Shown here one piece after another: positions 18,625 to 27,533 of a DNA stretch of 64,000 nt (positions within the stretch are counted from its first letter, which is position 1; each line of letters starts with the position of its first letter). The stretch is from a bacterium. GTDB lineage: Bacteria > Sumerlaeota > Sumerlaeia > SLMS01 > JAHLLQ01. The stretch covers positions 248,001 through 312,000 of the forward strand of contig JAHLLQ010000006.1 in assembly GCA_020444065.1 (NCBI GenBank), in the 5' to 3' direction. The position numbers were made by a program, and so were the translations under genes. Below the pieces are notes generated by a model. The model ran no database searches and was not told the origin of the DNA. It was given only the letters and a program-made list of their open reading frames with translations.

Positions 18625-20520
18625 ATGACCGCTGTAGAGAACATCCGAAATCTGGCCATCATTGCCCACATCGATCATGGGAAAACGACCCTGATCGACT
18701 CCATTTTCCGCGCTGCCCAGGTGTTCCGCGAGAACGCCCGCCTGGAAGAGCGCCTGATGGACAACAACGAACTGGAGCGCGAGCGCGGCATTACCATTCG
18801 CTCGAAGCACTGTACGGTCGAGTGGGATGGGCACTTGATCAACATCGTTGATACGCCCGGTCACGCGGATTTCAGCGGCGAAGTCGAACGCGTGCTCTCG
18901 ATGGTGGACTCGGTCCTTCTGCTGGTTGACGCCAACGAAGGCCCGATGCCCCAGACGCGCTACGTTCTGATGCGCGCCCTGCGCCTGGGCCTGCGCCCGA
19001 TCGTGATCGTCAACAAGGTCGATCGGCCGAATGCCATGCCGGACGAAGCGCTGAACAAGACGTTCGATCTCTTCATCGAACTCGGCGCAACGGACGAGCA
19101 GGCCGACTTTCCGGTCCTTTACGGGTCGGGACTGGATGGATGGCTGGTGCGTGAGTTGGAAGACGATAGCTCGACCAAGGGAATGAAGGAACTCTTCGAG
19201 ACGATCATCGAAAAGGTCCCCGCTCCGGAGGCCGACCTGGATGCACCATTCCGGATGCAGATCAGCACACTCGCCTGGAGCGAATTCATCGGCCAGATCG
19301 GCTGCGGCCGTGTCCTGAGTGGACGTCATCGCCTCGGCCAGCACTTCGCCCGCACCGCAACTCGCTGGCGGGATTATGTCCGCCAGGAAGGCGAGTGGGA
19401 CGTGGTCGACACGTTTAACGAACGCTCTGCGCATGTGTGGGTGACGCGCGGCTTAGAACGCCTCGCTGTCGAAGAAGTCTCAGCGGGCGACATCGTATGG
19501 ATCGCAGGTCCCGAAGAGATCAACATCGGAGACACGTTTTCGTCTCCCGACTTCCACGAGCCGGCATTGCCGCCCTTGGAAATCGAGGAGCCTACGCTGA
19601 GCATGTTGTTCTGCGTCAACAGCGGTCCGTTCGCTGGCGATGAAGGCAAAGCCGCCACGATGCGCATGATTCGCGAACGTCTTGAGCGCGAACTGCACGT
19701 CAATGTTGCCCTTCGCATGGAGGACGTTGGCCGCGCCGATGCCGTGAAGGTCTCCGGCCGTGGTGAGTTGCACCTGGCGATCCTGATCGAAGAAATGCGC
19801 CGCGAAGGATTCGAGTTCTGCGTCTCCCGCCCCGAAGTGATTACGACACACGATGACGAGCACAACTTGCTGGAGCCGATTGAGCAGTTGATTATCGACG
19901 TTCCGGAAGACTACCAGGGCATCGTGATTGAGAAGTTGTCCAACCGTAAGGCCGAGTTGTCCAACATGGAAAACACGGGCACGGGTATTATGCGAATTGA
20001 GTTCACGATTCCGACGCGCGGGTTGATCGGGTATCGCAGCGACTTCCTGACCGATACGCGCGGGCTTGGAATCATGTCGTCCCGCTTCCTTGGTTATGGC
20101 CCGTGGCGCGGCGACTTCTCATCCCGCAACCGTGGCAGCATGGTCAGCATGGATATCGGCGCCGCAACGACGTACTCGCTGGAGAATCTCCAGACGCGCG
20201 GCACGCTGTTCGTGAAGCCGATGGATCGCGTTTATGCCGGGATGATCGTGGGCGAAAACTCGCGTCCAGGTGATATGCCCTGCAATCCGACGAAGCGCAA
20301 ACACGTCACGAATCACCGCTCCTCGACAAAGGAAATCGATGTCGGACTGAAGGTGCCACGCGAGATGACGCTCGACCAGGCACTTGAGTGGATCGCCGAG
20401 GATGAGCTTGTGGAAGTGACTCCCGAGAGTGTCCGCGTGCGAAAGGCGATCCTCGATGCGGAAGAGCGCAAGAAAGATGAGAAGCGCCGCAAGATGATGT
20501 CGGAAGCAGCGACTGCGTAA
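18625..20520 (+). CDS. typA: Translational GTPase TypA/BipA
   Basis: BipA is a ribosome-binding GTPase related to EF-G that assists large-subunit assembly under stress or cold. The 631-residue product starts with the classical G domain: [10 protein letters not shown] (G1), RGITIRS (G2), DTPGHADF (G3), NKVDRP (G4). The BipA-specific C-terminal part is present ([16 protein letters not shown] and [10 protein letters not shown]). A charged Lys/Glu/Arg-rich tail makes it slightly longer than typical members of about 610 residues. GAGAG precedes ATG 18625. It is followed by two hairpins before the convergent tetR gene. Confidence 0.97.
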   Translation: MTAVENIRNLAIIAHIDHGKTTLIDSIFRAAQVFRENARLEERLMDNNELERERGITIRSKHCTVEWDGHLINIVDTPGHADFSGEVERVLSMVDSVLLLVDANEGPMPQTRYVLMRALRLGLRPIVIVNKVDRPNAMPDEALNKTFDLFIELGATDEQADFPVLYGSGLDGWLVRELEDDSSTKGMKELFETIIEKVPAPEADLDAPFRMQISTLAWSEFIGQIGCGRVLSGRHRLGQHFARTATRWRDYVRQEGEWDVVDTFNERSAHVWVTRGLERLAVEEVSAGDIVWIAGPEEINIGDTFSSPDFHEPALPPLEIEEPTLSMLFCVNSGPFAGDEGKAATMRMIRERLERELHVNVALRMEDVGRADAVKVSGRGELHLAILIEEMRREGFEFCVSRPEVITTHDDEHNLLEPIEQLIIDVPEDYQGIVIEKLSNRKAELSNMENTGTGIMRIEFTIPTRGLIGYRSDFLTDTRGLGIMSSRFLGYGPWRGDFSSRNRGSMVSMDIGAATTYSLENLQTRGTLFVKPMDRVYAGMIVGENSRPGDMPCNPTKRKHVTNHRSSTKEIDVGLKVPREMTLDQALEWIAEDELVEVTPESVRVRKAILDAEERKKDEKRRKMMSEAATA

Positions 20521-20550
20521 GTTCCTGCAGACTTCTCCCACTAAAGTCCA

Positions 20551-20578
20551 AGCCCGCGACCACTAAGGATCGCGGGCT
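20551..20578. terminator. Hairpin between convergent typA and tetR genes (first)
   Basis: A perfect 9-bp inverted repeat (AGCCCGCGA / TCGCGGGCT, 10-nt loop) lies in the short gap between two convergent genes. There is no strong T run on either side, although the minus-strand side reads TTGGACTTTAG. It may act as part of a bidirectional terminator. Confidence 0.5.
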
Positions 20579-20598
20579 GGCCACCTGGCACTGAGCAG

Positions 20599-20633
20599 TT
20601 CGTCCTGCGGTGGACAGGACGAATTCTTGATTT
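20599..20633 (+). terminator. Intrinsic terminator of typA (second hairpin)
   Basis: A perfect 9-bp stem (TTCGTCCTG / CAGGACGAA, 7-nt loop, 20599-20623) is followed on the plus strand by the T-rich run TTCTTGATTT. It lies 79 bp after the typA stop codon and reaches the stop codon of the convergent tetR gene. Confidence 0.6.
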
Positions 20634-21207
20634 ACTGCTTCTTCTCGCGCAATGGAGACGGATCGCTGGCGAGTTCGATCAGGCGGCGGACGACCTGCTC
20701 TCGCTGGCCGTCCAGGAAAGGCGAATGGTCCATCAGGTCGAGAAACTTAAGACCGTGGCCCGCCAACCATAAGATTGCCGCATCAGCCTTGAACTCGCTC
20801 CTCTTCCCCCACAGTTGCTCTTCGAATTCCTCGAATCGATCATTGACTTCATGCAGGATCCCGGGCTCGTTTGCAACGGCGGCGAGCAGTGCGATTCCCA
20901 TTTCCCGATTCTTCATCGGGCTGTGTTCCGATTCCAAAGTGGCCCGGAGGTGGAGTTCCAATTCCGTCTGGTATTGCCCGGCGAGCCGATCGCGTTCCTT
21001 ATCACATGCCGCAACGATGGCATCGATGTGCGCGGCAAGAATCTCTGCGATGAGTTCCCGTTTCGATTTGAAGTGATAGAGTAAGCCACCCTTGCTGACT
21101 CCGGCTTCCTGAGCCACGGCGTCCAGCGTCAGGTGCCCTGCGCCATCGCGAGAGGCAATTGTCTCCGCGGCCTTCAGGATACGCTCTCTTGAACTTGGTC
21201 GACCCAT
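20632..21207 (-). CDS. TetR/AcrR family repressor of the adjacent RND pump
   Basis: The 191-residue protein begins with a TetR-type helix-turn-helix (ERILKAAETIASRDG, then TLDAVAQEAGVSKGGLLYHF at residues 20-45), followed by a helical ligand-binding domain with an HLRATLESEHS core. An in-frame upstream start would add 26 residues, but AAGGAG sits correctly before ATG 21207, so that start is preferred. It is the last gene of a four-gene minus-strand operon, 28 bp after the outer-membrane factor gene. It probably represses the pump by binding the tandem palindromes upstream of the first gene (27322-27357) and so regulates itself. The inducer is unknown. Confidence 0.9.
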   Translation of the reverse strand: MGRPSSRERILKAAETIASRDGAGHLTLDAVAQEAGVSKGGLLYHFKSKRELIAEILAAHIDAIVAACDKERDRLAGQYQTELELHLRATLESEHSPMKNREMGIALLAAVANEPGILHEVNDRFEEFEEQLWGKRSEFKADAAILWLAGHGLKFLDLMDHSPFLDGQREQVVRRLIELASDPSPLREKKQ

Positions 21208-21235
21208 CGTTCTTCCATCTCCTTCCTGCCCGAGT

Positions 21236-22678
21236 CTACTTCTGCGCAACCACTGCGGTGTCGGCGATATCGGCGCCGCCGCCAAGCACGGAGAAAAGAC
21301 TCACCTGGTTTGCGACCTTGGCGTATCGAAGCGCCAAGAGTCCCTGTTCCGCTGCATAGAGCGAACGCTGTGCATCGAGGACGCCGAGGTAATTGTCCAA
21401 CCCCTTCTCGTAGCGCAATGTGGCCAGTCGATGTGTGTGCTCTACCGACTCGACGACGTTCTCCTGTGCGGCGATTTGTTCGTCGATGGTTCCGCGCACG
21501 GCCAGTGCGTCGGCCACTTCGCGGAACGCGTTCTGGATGGCTCGTTCGTACTGAACAACGGCGATCTTCTGCTGAGATTTGCTGACCTTAAGCGCAGACC
21601 AGGTGCGAGCATCGAAAATCGGCATCACAATGTTCGGGACGAAGCTCCAGGTCTCGGTCCCCTGCTCGAACAGGCGATTGAGATCATTACTGGCAGTGCC
21701 GAGCGTGGTTGTGAGTGAGATCCGCGGGAAGAACGCTGCCCGCGCCGCGCCGATGTTGGCGTAGGAACCCTTCAGGGAAGCCTCGGCCTGCAAGACATCC
21801 GGACGGCGAAGCAGGACTTCCGAATTGAGGCCCGGTTCCAATGCCTTCGGCGCGGCCACGCCTTCGAGACTGTCCGGAAGCAGACTGTCAGGAACCGGCG
21901 CCCCGACGAGGAACTCGAGCGCATTCCTGTCCTGCGCGATCATTTGTGCGTAACTCGCGAGGTCCTTGCGGGCGGAGTCCACCGGCGTCTTTGCGCGATA
22001 AAGGTCAAGCTCTGTCGCCACGCCGGCGTCGAACTGCCGCTGCACGATTCGCAGTGCGTGCTCCTGGGTTTCCAGAGTCTCGCGTGCGAGTTGAAGGTTC
22101 TCAAGGTCGGTCGCCATCGCCAGGTAGGTCTGCGCGACGGACGACGTCAGAAGGATCTCGGTGCTCTTCCGCGCGTGCTCGCTGGCAAGGAACTCTTGCA
22201 GCCCTTCGTCTTTCAAGCTGCGCAGGCGGCCGAAGAAGTCCAGTTCCCACGAAAGGATGCCGAGGTCTACGCTGTACTGATTGACATTTCGAGGAGCGCC
22301 GACACCGACCAGGTCGCCCGAGAGGCGCTGCTTCGACATCGTGCCGGCTGCAGAGACGGTCGGAAGCAACTCGCGCTGCTTGATTCCGTAGAGCCCTCGC
22401 ATCTGTTCGACATTCAGAGCGGCGATCTGGAGGTCCCGGTTGTTCTCCAGAGCCATCTCAATGACTTGGCACATGTTGTCATCGACGAAGTACTCTCGCC
22501 ATGAGATGTCCGGGGCTTCGATCGTCGGCGTGGTGTATTCGTCGTACGCTGCTCCCGCGGGCCACTGATCCGGAACGGGCGCATCTGGGCGCTCGTACTT
22601 CGGAGCGAGACTGCATGCCGTCAGGGCGACTGTCGCCAGCGCGGTCAGGAAGAGGGAAGTGATGCGTGCGCTTTTCAT
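21236..22678 (-). CDS. RND efflux outer-membrane factor, NodT/OprM family lipoprotein
   Basis: The product (480 residues) is the outer-membrane channel of a tripartite pump. It starts with a lipoprotein signal (TALATVALTACSLAPKYERP, lipobox LTAC), followed by the OprM-family opening YERPDAPVPDQW and the two repeated coiled-coil halves (for example LETQEHALRIVQRQFDAGVATELDL and VESVEHTHRLATLRYEKG with LDNYLGVLDAQR). Its ATG overlaps the stop codon of the RND gene (ATGA), implying translational coupling. The TetR gene follows 28 bp downstream. Confidence 0.93.
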   Translation of the reverse strand: MKSARITSLFLTALATVALTACSLAPKYERPDAPVPDQWPAGAAYDEYTTPTIEAPDISWREYFVDDNMCQVIEMALENNRDLQIAALNVEQMRGLYGIKQRELLPTVSAAGTMSKQRLSGDLVGVGAPRNVNQYSVDLGILSWELDFFGRLRSLKDEGLQEFLASEHARKSTEILLTSSVAQTYLAMATDLENLQLARETLETQEHALRIVQRQFDAGVATELDLYRAKTPVDSARKDLASYAQMIAQDRNALEFLVGAPVPDSLLPDSLEGVAAPKALEPGLNSEVLLRRPDVLQAEASLKGSYANIGAARAAFFPRISLTTTLGTASNDLNRLFEQGTETWSFVPNIVMPIFDARTWSALKVSKSQQKIAVVQYERAIQNAFREVADALAVRGTIDEQIAAQENVVESVEHTHRLATLRYEKGLDNYLGVLDAQRSLYAAEQGLLALRYAKVANQVSLFSVLGGGADIADTAVVAQK

Positions 22679-25600
22679 GTCAACTCACCTTCGGGCAAAC
22701 TCGGAGTATCGGAGGGTTCATCTTCTTCTGATTCGCTCTTCTTCTTCCTTCGCTCGAAGAGTTGCACGATGAGTACGAAGAACAACGGGATGAAGATGAG
22801 GTCGATGAATGTGGCGGAGACCATGCCGCCGGTAACAGCCGTGCCGATGGCTTTCATCGCGCCGGCACCCGCGCCGACCGCGATGGCCAGCGGCAAGGTA
22901 CCGAAGAAAAATGCCAGCGACGTCATGATAACCGGGCGGAAACGAATGCGAACGGCGGCCAGTGTAGCTTCGCGCAATGGCATGCCTTCGCGCCGCTGTT
23001 CCTTGATGAACTGGATGATCAGAATGGCGTTCTTGGTGGACAGACCGAGCGTCGTGAGGAACCCGATCTGGAAGTACACGTCGTTGGACAAGCCACGCAG
23101 CGTTGTTGCAGCCAGGGCACCAAGCACGCCGAGTGGCAGCATCAGAAGGTTCACGAATGGAATTGTCCAACTCTCGTAGAGCGCAGCCACGCAAAGGAAG
23201 ATCACGAGCAGCGAGAACGCGTACAGGATCGGCCCCTGAGCCGTGGTGATGCGTTCCTGGTAAGAGAGTCCCGTCCAGTCGTACCCGACGCCCTGGGGCA
23301 GCTTGTCGACGATTTCTTCCATCGCCTGCATCGCCTCGCCGGAGCTGCGTCCTGGCGCGGCCTGGCCCCAGATGTTGAGCGATGGGAATCCATTGAAGCG
23401 TTCGAGGCGCGGCGAGCCGGATGCCCAGCGCGTCGTTGCGAACGAACTGAACGGCACCATCTTGCCTTCATTGTTGCGCACGTACAGGTTCTCCAGATCC
23501 TTTGGCGCCATGCGGTATTCCGCGTCCGCCTGCGCATAGACACGCTTCACACGTCCGCTCTGGATGAAGTCATTGACGTACGAGCTTCCGAATGCCGTGG
23601 AGATCGTCTGGTGAATCGAAGAGATCGGGATGCCCAAGGCACCGGCTTTCTCCCAATCCACGTCGACTCGGAATTCAGGAACGTCCTCGAGACCATTCGG
23701 GCGAACGCTGGCCAGACGCGGGTCCTGCATCGCCATGCCGAGGAACATATTCCTGGCCTGCATCAGCTCATCGTGGCCGATGCCGCCACGATCCAGGAGT
23801 TCGAAGTCCTGTCCTTGAGCGGTGCCAAGCTCGACAATCGACGGCGGCAGGAATGTGAAGACAATCGCGTTGCGGATTGACGACAAGCCCGCCATCGCGC
23901 GGCCCGCGATTGCCGGCGCACGGAGGTCCGGGCGCTTCCGCAGTTCCCAGTCCTTCAGCTTGATGAAGACCATCGCGTTGTTCTGGGCGCGTCCGGAAAA
24001 GCCCATGCCGGCAATCGTCAGAACCGATTCAACTCCTTCTTTTTCGTTCTGCTCGAAGTACGTGCGGACCTGGTCGGCAACTTCTTGAGTCTGCTCGAGC
24101 GTGCTGCCGGTCGGAAGCATCATCTGCGTCAGCAGAATGCCCTGATCTTCCTGCGGCACGTAGCTCGTCGGCAGGCGATGGAACAGGTAACCGACACCTG
24201 CGACGAGGATCAGATAGAGAGCGATGTAGCGAAACATCTTGCGCAGCGAGTGTCCGACAAGCCCGACGTAGCGATCGCGGATCCAGAAGAAGACGCGATC
24301 GAATCCCATCAGGAACGGTCGGATCAGGAACCATGCGCTCTCTGCAGGCTCGTGGCCTTTGGGAATAGGCTTTAGCAGCGTCGCGCAAAGCACTGGCGTC
24401 AGGATCAACGCAACAATCACTGACAAGAGCATCGACGCAACGATGGTGACGGAGAACTGGCGATAGATGACGCCAGTGGAGCCGCCAAAGAATGCCATGG
24501 GTCCGAACACAGCCGACAGGACAAGGCCAATGCCGATCAGCGCACTCGTGATCTGATCCATCGACTTTGCAGTCGCTTCACGCGGCCCGAGGCCCTCTTC
24601 GCTCATGATGCGTTCGACGTTTTCCACCACGACGATCGCATCGTCGACGAGAAGTCCGATGGCTAGTACCATCGCAAACATCGTCAGCATGTTAATCGAG
24701 AATCCGAACAGGCCGAGACATGCGAATGTTCCGAGCAACACGACCGGCACGGCGATCGTTGGAATCAACGTCGCGCGCAGGTTGCCCATGAATAGCCACA
24801 TCACAAGGAAAACAAGAACGATGGCCTCGATGAGCGTCTTGATGACTTCGTAGATCGAGACCTTCACAAACGGTGTCGTGTCGTACGGATAGGTAACCTT
24901 CATGCCCGATGGGAAGTAGTTGCTCATTTCCGCCATCTTGGCCTTCACGGAATTGGCCGTATCGACCGCGTTTGCGCCGGGGGCCTGACGGACCGCTAGG
25001 GCCGCCGCAGGCTTTCCATTATCGAAGACTTGAACGTCGTAGAACTCCGTCCCCAGTTCCGTGCGACCAATGTCACTGACTCTGACGATCGAGCCATCGG
25101 GGTTCACGCGAATCGGAATCGACGCGAATTCCTCCGGCGTTTGAAGGAGGTTCTGCACGACAATCGATGCGTTCAGGCGCTGGCCCTCAACGGCGGGCAA
25201 AGCACCAAACTGACCAGCGGAGATCTCGACATTGTAAGCTCTCAAGGCCGTCACGACGTCGCCGACGGTCAACGCGTAGCTGGTCAACTTCTCCGGGTTC
25301 AGCCAGATGCGCATGGCGTATTGCGAACCGAATGTTTCGACTTCGCCGACGCCAGGGACACGCGCGAGCACCTTCTCGATGTTCGAGGCGGCGTAATCGC
25401 GAAGATCCTCGCCCTTCATGTTCGGATCTTCGGAAACCAAACCGATAATCATCAGGTAATTGCGCGTCGACTTGCTGACCTTAACACCCGAGCGCTGCAC
25501 CGCTTCCGGCAAGCTCGGCATGGCCAACTGCAGCTTGTTCTGCACCTTCGCCCAGGCCAGATCGGGATCGGTTCCTGCGCGGAAGGTCAATTCGATACGC

Positions 25601-25866
25601 GAGGCACCGGCGGAATCGCTCGTCGCGGACATGTAGAGCATGTCCTCGAAACCAGTCATCTTCTGCTCGATGATCTGGGTCACGCTGTCCTCGACCGTTT
25701 GCGCCGAACCGCCTGGATAGAAGGCATCGATCGCAATCGATGGTGGCGCGATGGGGGGATACTGAGAGATTGGCAGCTTGTAGATCGCGAGGCCGCCCAG
25801 CACCATGATGCCGATGGCGATTACCCACGCAAAGACGGGCCGATCAAGGAAGAATCTCGATAACAT
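22675..25866 (-). CDS. acrB: HAE-1 type RND multidrug efflux transporter, AcrB-like
   Basis: This is the inner-membrane proton/drug antiporter of the pump. At 1,063 residues with twelve expected membrane helices it matches AcrB/MexB in length. The start MLSRFFLDRPVFAWVIAI is typical. The proton-relay Asp pair is present in helix 4 (AIGLLVDDAIVVVENVER), and the relay Lys in helix 10 (LGLSTKNAILIIQF). HAE-1 markers are PISQYPPIAPP near the N-terminus and YVPQEDQG in the second half. The C-terminus is a charged Glu/Lys/Ser-rich tail. It lies 13 bp after the adaptor gene and overlaps the outer-membrane factor gene. Substrates are probably amphiphilic drugs, not metals; that is inferred from family. 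Confidence 0.96.
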   Translation of the reverse strand: MLSRFFLDRPVFAWVIAIGIMVLGGLAIYKLPISQYPPIAPPSIAIDAFYPGGSAQTVEDSVTQIIEQKMTGFEDMLYMSATSDSAGASRIELTFRAGTDPDLAWAKVQNKLQLAMPSLPEAVQRSGVKVSKSTRNYLMIIGLVSEDPNMKGEDLRDYAASNIEKVLARVPGVGEVETFGSQYAMRIWLNPEKLTSYALTVGDVVTALRAYNVEISAGQFGALPAVEGQRLNASIVVQNLLQTPEEFASIPIRVNPDGSIVRVSDIGRTELGTEFYDVQVFDNGKPAAALAVRQAPGANAVDTANSVKAKMAEMSNYFPSGMKVTYPYDTTPFVKVSIYEVIKTLIEAIVLVFLVMWLFMGNLRATLIPTIAVPVVLLGTFACLGLFGFSINMLTMFAMVLAIGLLVDDAIVVVENVERIMSEEGLGPREATAKSMDQITSALIGIGLVLSAVFGPMAFFGGSTGVIYRQFSVTIVASMLLSVIVALILTPVLCATLLKPIPKGHEPAESAWFLIRPFLMGFDRVFFWIRDRYVGLVGHSLRKMFRYIALYLILVAGVGYLFHRLPTSYVPQEDQGILLTQMMLPTGSTLEQTQEVADQVRTYFEQNEKEGVESVLTIAGMGFSGRAQNNAMVFIKLKDWELRKRPDLRAPAIAGRAMAGLSSIRNAIVFTFLPPSIVELGTAQGQDFELLDRGGIGHDELMQARNMFLGMAMQDPRLASVRPNGLEDVPEFRVDVDWEKAGALGIPISSIHQTISTAFGSSYVNDFIQSGRVKRVYAQADAEYRMAPKDLENLYVRNNEGKMVPFSSFATTRWASGSPRLERFNGFPSLNIWGQAAPGRSSGEAMQAMEEIVDKLPQGVGYDWTGLSYQERITTAQGPILYAFSLLVIFLCVAALYESWTIPFVNLLMLPLGVLGALAATTLRGLSNDVYFQIGFLTTLGLSTKNAILIIQFIKEQRREGMPLREATLAAVRIRFRPVIMTSLAFFFGTLPLAIAVGAGAGAMKAIGTAVTGGMVSATFIDLIFIPLFFVLIVQLFERRKKKSESEEDEPSDTPSLPEGELT

Positions 25867-25878
25867 GACGTCTCTCCC

Positions 25879-27243
25879 CTACCCCTTCGTCTCGGTCGCT
25901 GGTGCAGTGCTGCTCTCGAACGGAACGGCGTTTACTGGAGTACCTGGGCGAGCGCGAAGCGCACCTTCGACGATCACGCGATCGCCCACGGACAGTCCCG
26001 AATCGACGAGCCAACGATTGCCGACTGCGCGATCAATCACGATCGGGCGCTGCACGACAGTGCCATCCTCGCCCACCAGCAACACGTACGGGTCGCCACG
26101 ACGGTCACGGGAAACGCCCTGCTGCGGCACCAGGATCGCCTTGTCCATCATTCCTTCTTCGACCACGGCGCGCACATACATGCCCGGCAGAAGGAGATTG
26201 TCGGGATTCGGAAACGTCATGCGGAAAATGAAAGAGCCTGTGCTGGGCTCCACGGTGACATCGGAGAACTTCAGCGTGCCGGCCGTGTTGTAGGGAGTCC
26301 CGTCCTCGAAGAGCAGTTCAACATCGGTCGCATCGGCCTCGCTGCTCTTGATGCGACCTGCCTGCATATTGCGAAGCAGTTGCAGCCGGCTGGCGTTCGA
26401 TTGCGGAGCGTCGACGTATACCGGGTCGAGTTGCTGAATCGTCGCGAAAGCAATTCCTTGGTAGGCGGTGGCCATTGCACCCACCGTGACGTTGGACTTC
26501 CCGATCCAACCGAAAATCGGGGCCTTGATCTTCGTGTAGTTCAACTCGATTCGCGCGGCCTTCAGCGAGGCCTCTGCCTGCTTGATCGACGCCTCGGCCA
26601 CTGCCAGTGCGCTGCGATCGCTTTCGATCTGCGCGCGCGCTGCTTCCAGCGCGGCCCTGGCCACATCGGAGTTCGTCACGGCTGCGTCGCGATCACTCGC
26701 TGAAACGGCTCCGTCGACAACAAGGTCCTCGGCGCGCTCTCGGTTCAGTTCTGCAAGTTCACTCGTCGCTTCCTGCTGCTTGACGTTCGCCTCGCTGGCT
26801 TCAAGCGCTGCGCGAGCCCGCTCGGCGGTCCGCTTGGCGACTTCCAGATTCGCTTCCGCGATATCGACGGATGCCTGAAACGGTGCCGGATCGATTTCGT
26901 AGAGCACCTCGCCGGCTTTGACCTGCGATCCTTCATTGAAGAGCCTCTTCTGCACAATTCCACTCACTTGAGGACGGACCTCGGCCACGAGGAAGGCCGA
27001 GGTCCGTGCCGGCAGTTCGGTGGTCAGCGTCAACGGCTCCGTCCCAATGACCACATAAGCGACCTGCGGCTTCGGCGCCGCCTGTGCAGCCGCCGGCGCC
27101 GCCTTCCCATCTTTGCCTTCCTCGGCCATCGCTCGGCCTGAGCCCACTTCGAGGATGACCATTCCCAGGGTCGCCACGATTGCTGCTGCCAGAAGTCGCT
27201 TTGCGATCGACCATCTCGATCCCGTCTTGCGTTCACGCGTCAT
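25879..27243 (-). CDS. acrA: RND efflux periplasmic adaptor, AcrA-like
   Basis: The membrane-fusion protein links the AcrB-like pump to its outer-membrane channel. From ATG 27243 it has 454 residues: an N-terminal membrane helix or signal (RLLAAAIVATLGMVILEVG), the first lipoyl half (VRPQVSGIVQKRLFNEGSQVKAGEVLYEIDP), a long alpha-hairpin (about residues 130-230), the second lipoyl half (YTKIKAPIFGWIG) and beta-barrel (MTFPNPDNLLLPGMYVRA). An upstream in-frame start would add 32 residues without hydrophobic character and would overlap regulatory sequence, so 27243 is preferred. It is the first gene of the operon acrA-acrB-outer-membrane factor-tetR. Confidence 0.94.
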   Translation of the reverse strand: MTRERKTGSRWSIAKRLLAAAIVATLGMVILEVGSGRAMAEEGKDGKAAPAAAQAAPKPQVAYVVIGTEPLTLTTELPARTSAFLVAEVRPQVSGIVQKRLFNEGSQVKAGEVLYEIDPAPFQASVDIAEANLEVAKRTAERARAALEASEANVKQQEATSELAELNRERAEDLVVDGAVSASDRDAAVTNSDVARAALEAARAQIESDRSALAVAEASIKQAEASLKAARIELNYTKIKAPIFGWIGKSNVTVGAMATAYQGIAFATIQQLDPVYVDAPQSNASRLQLLRNMQAGRIKSSEADATDVELLFEDGTPYNTAGTLKFSDVTVEPSTGSFIFRMTFPNPDNLLLPGMYVRAVVEEGMMDKAILVPQQGVSRDRRGDPYVLLVGEDGTVVQRPIVIDRAVGNRWLVDSGLSVGDRVIVEGALRARPGTPVNAVPFESSTAPATETKG

Positions 27244-27321
27244 TTGACCTGAACCGCCTTTCTGAAGTCCTTCTCCTGTTTGCGAAGCCTCGATTCCACT
27301 TCGCCCGCCCCGCATTAGCAT

Positions 27322-27357
27322 ACCGACCAGTCGGCACACTTTGACCGTCTGGATGGT
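27322..27357 (-). promoter_or_regulatory. Tandem TetR-type operators upstream of the efflux operon
   Basis: Two palindromes lie about 80-115 bp upstream of acrA: ACCGAC-CA-GTCGGC (27322-27335, 5 of 6 base pairs per half-site) and ACCGTC-TG-GATGGT (27344-27357, again 5 of 6). They share the same outer form (ACC..C, 2-bp centre) and their centres are 22 bp apart, about two helical turns. A minus-strand -10-like TATGCT overlaps the first site. With a TetR gene in the operon, these are the natural operator candidates. Binding is inferred. Confidence 0.6.
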
Positions 27358-27533
27358 ACAGTAATGGCCCGCCCGTCAACGACTTTTTTTGCCCCGCGGT
27401 CCAAGTTGGCGCTGTGGGGGGCATCCGCCTGGCAAGGCGGCGGTGAGGGGCCTCTGCATCGAGAAACAGATTGCCCTGACTGAACATCTCATCGCATTAT
27501 GGACTGTTGTCGCCAGGATCGGAGGGATTCGGG

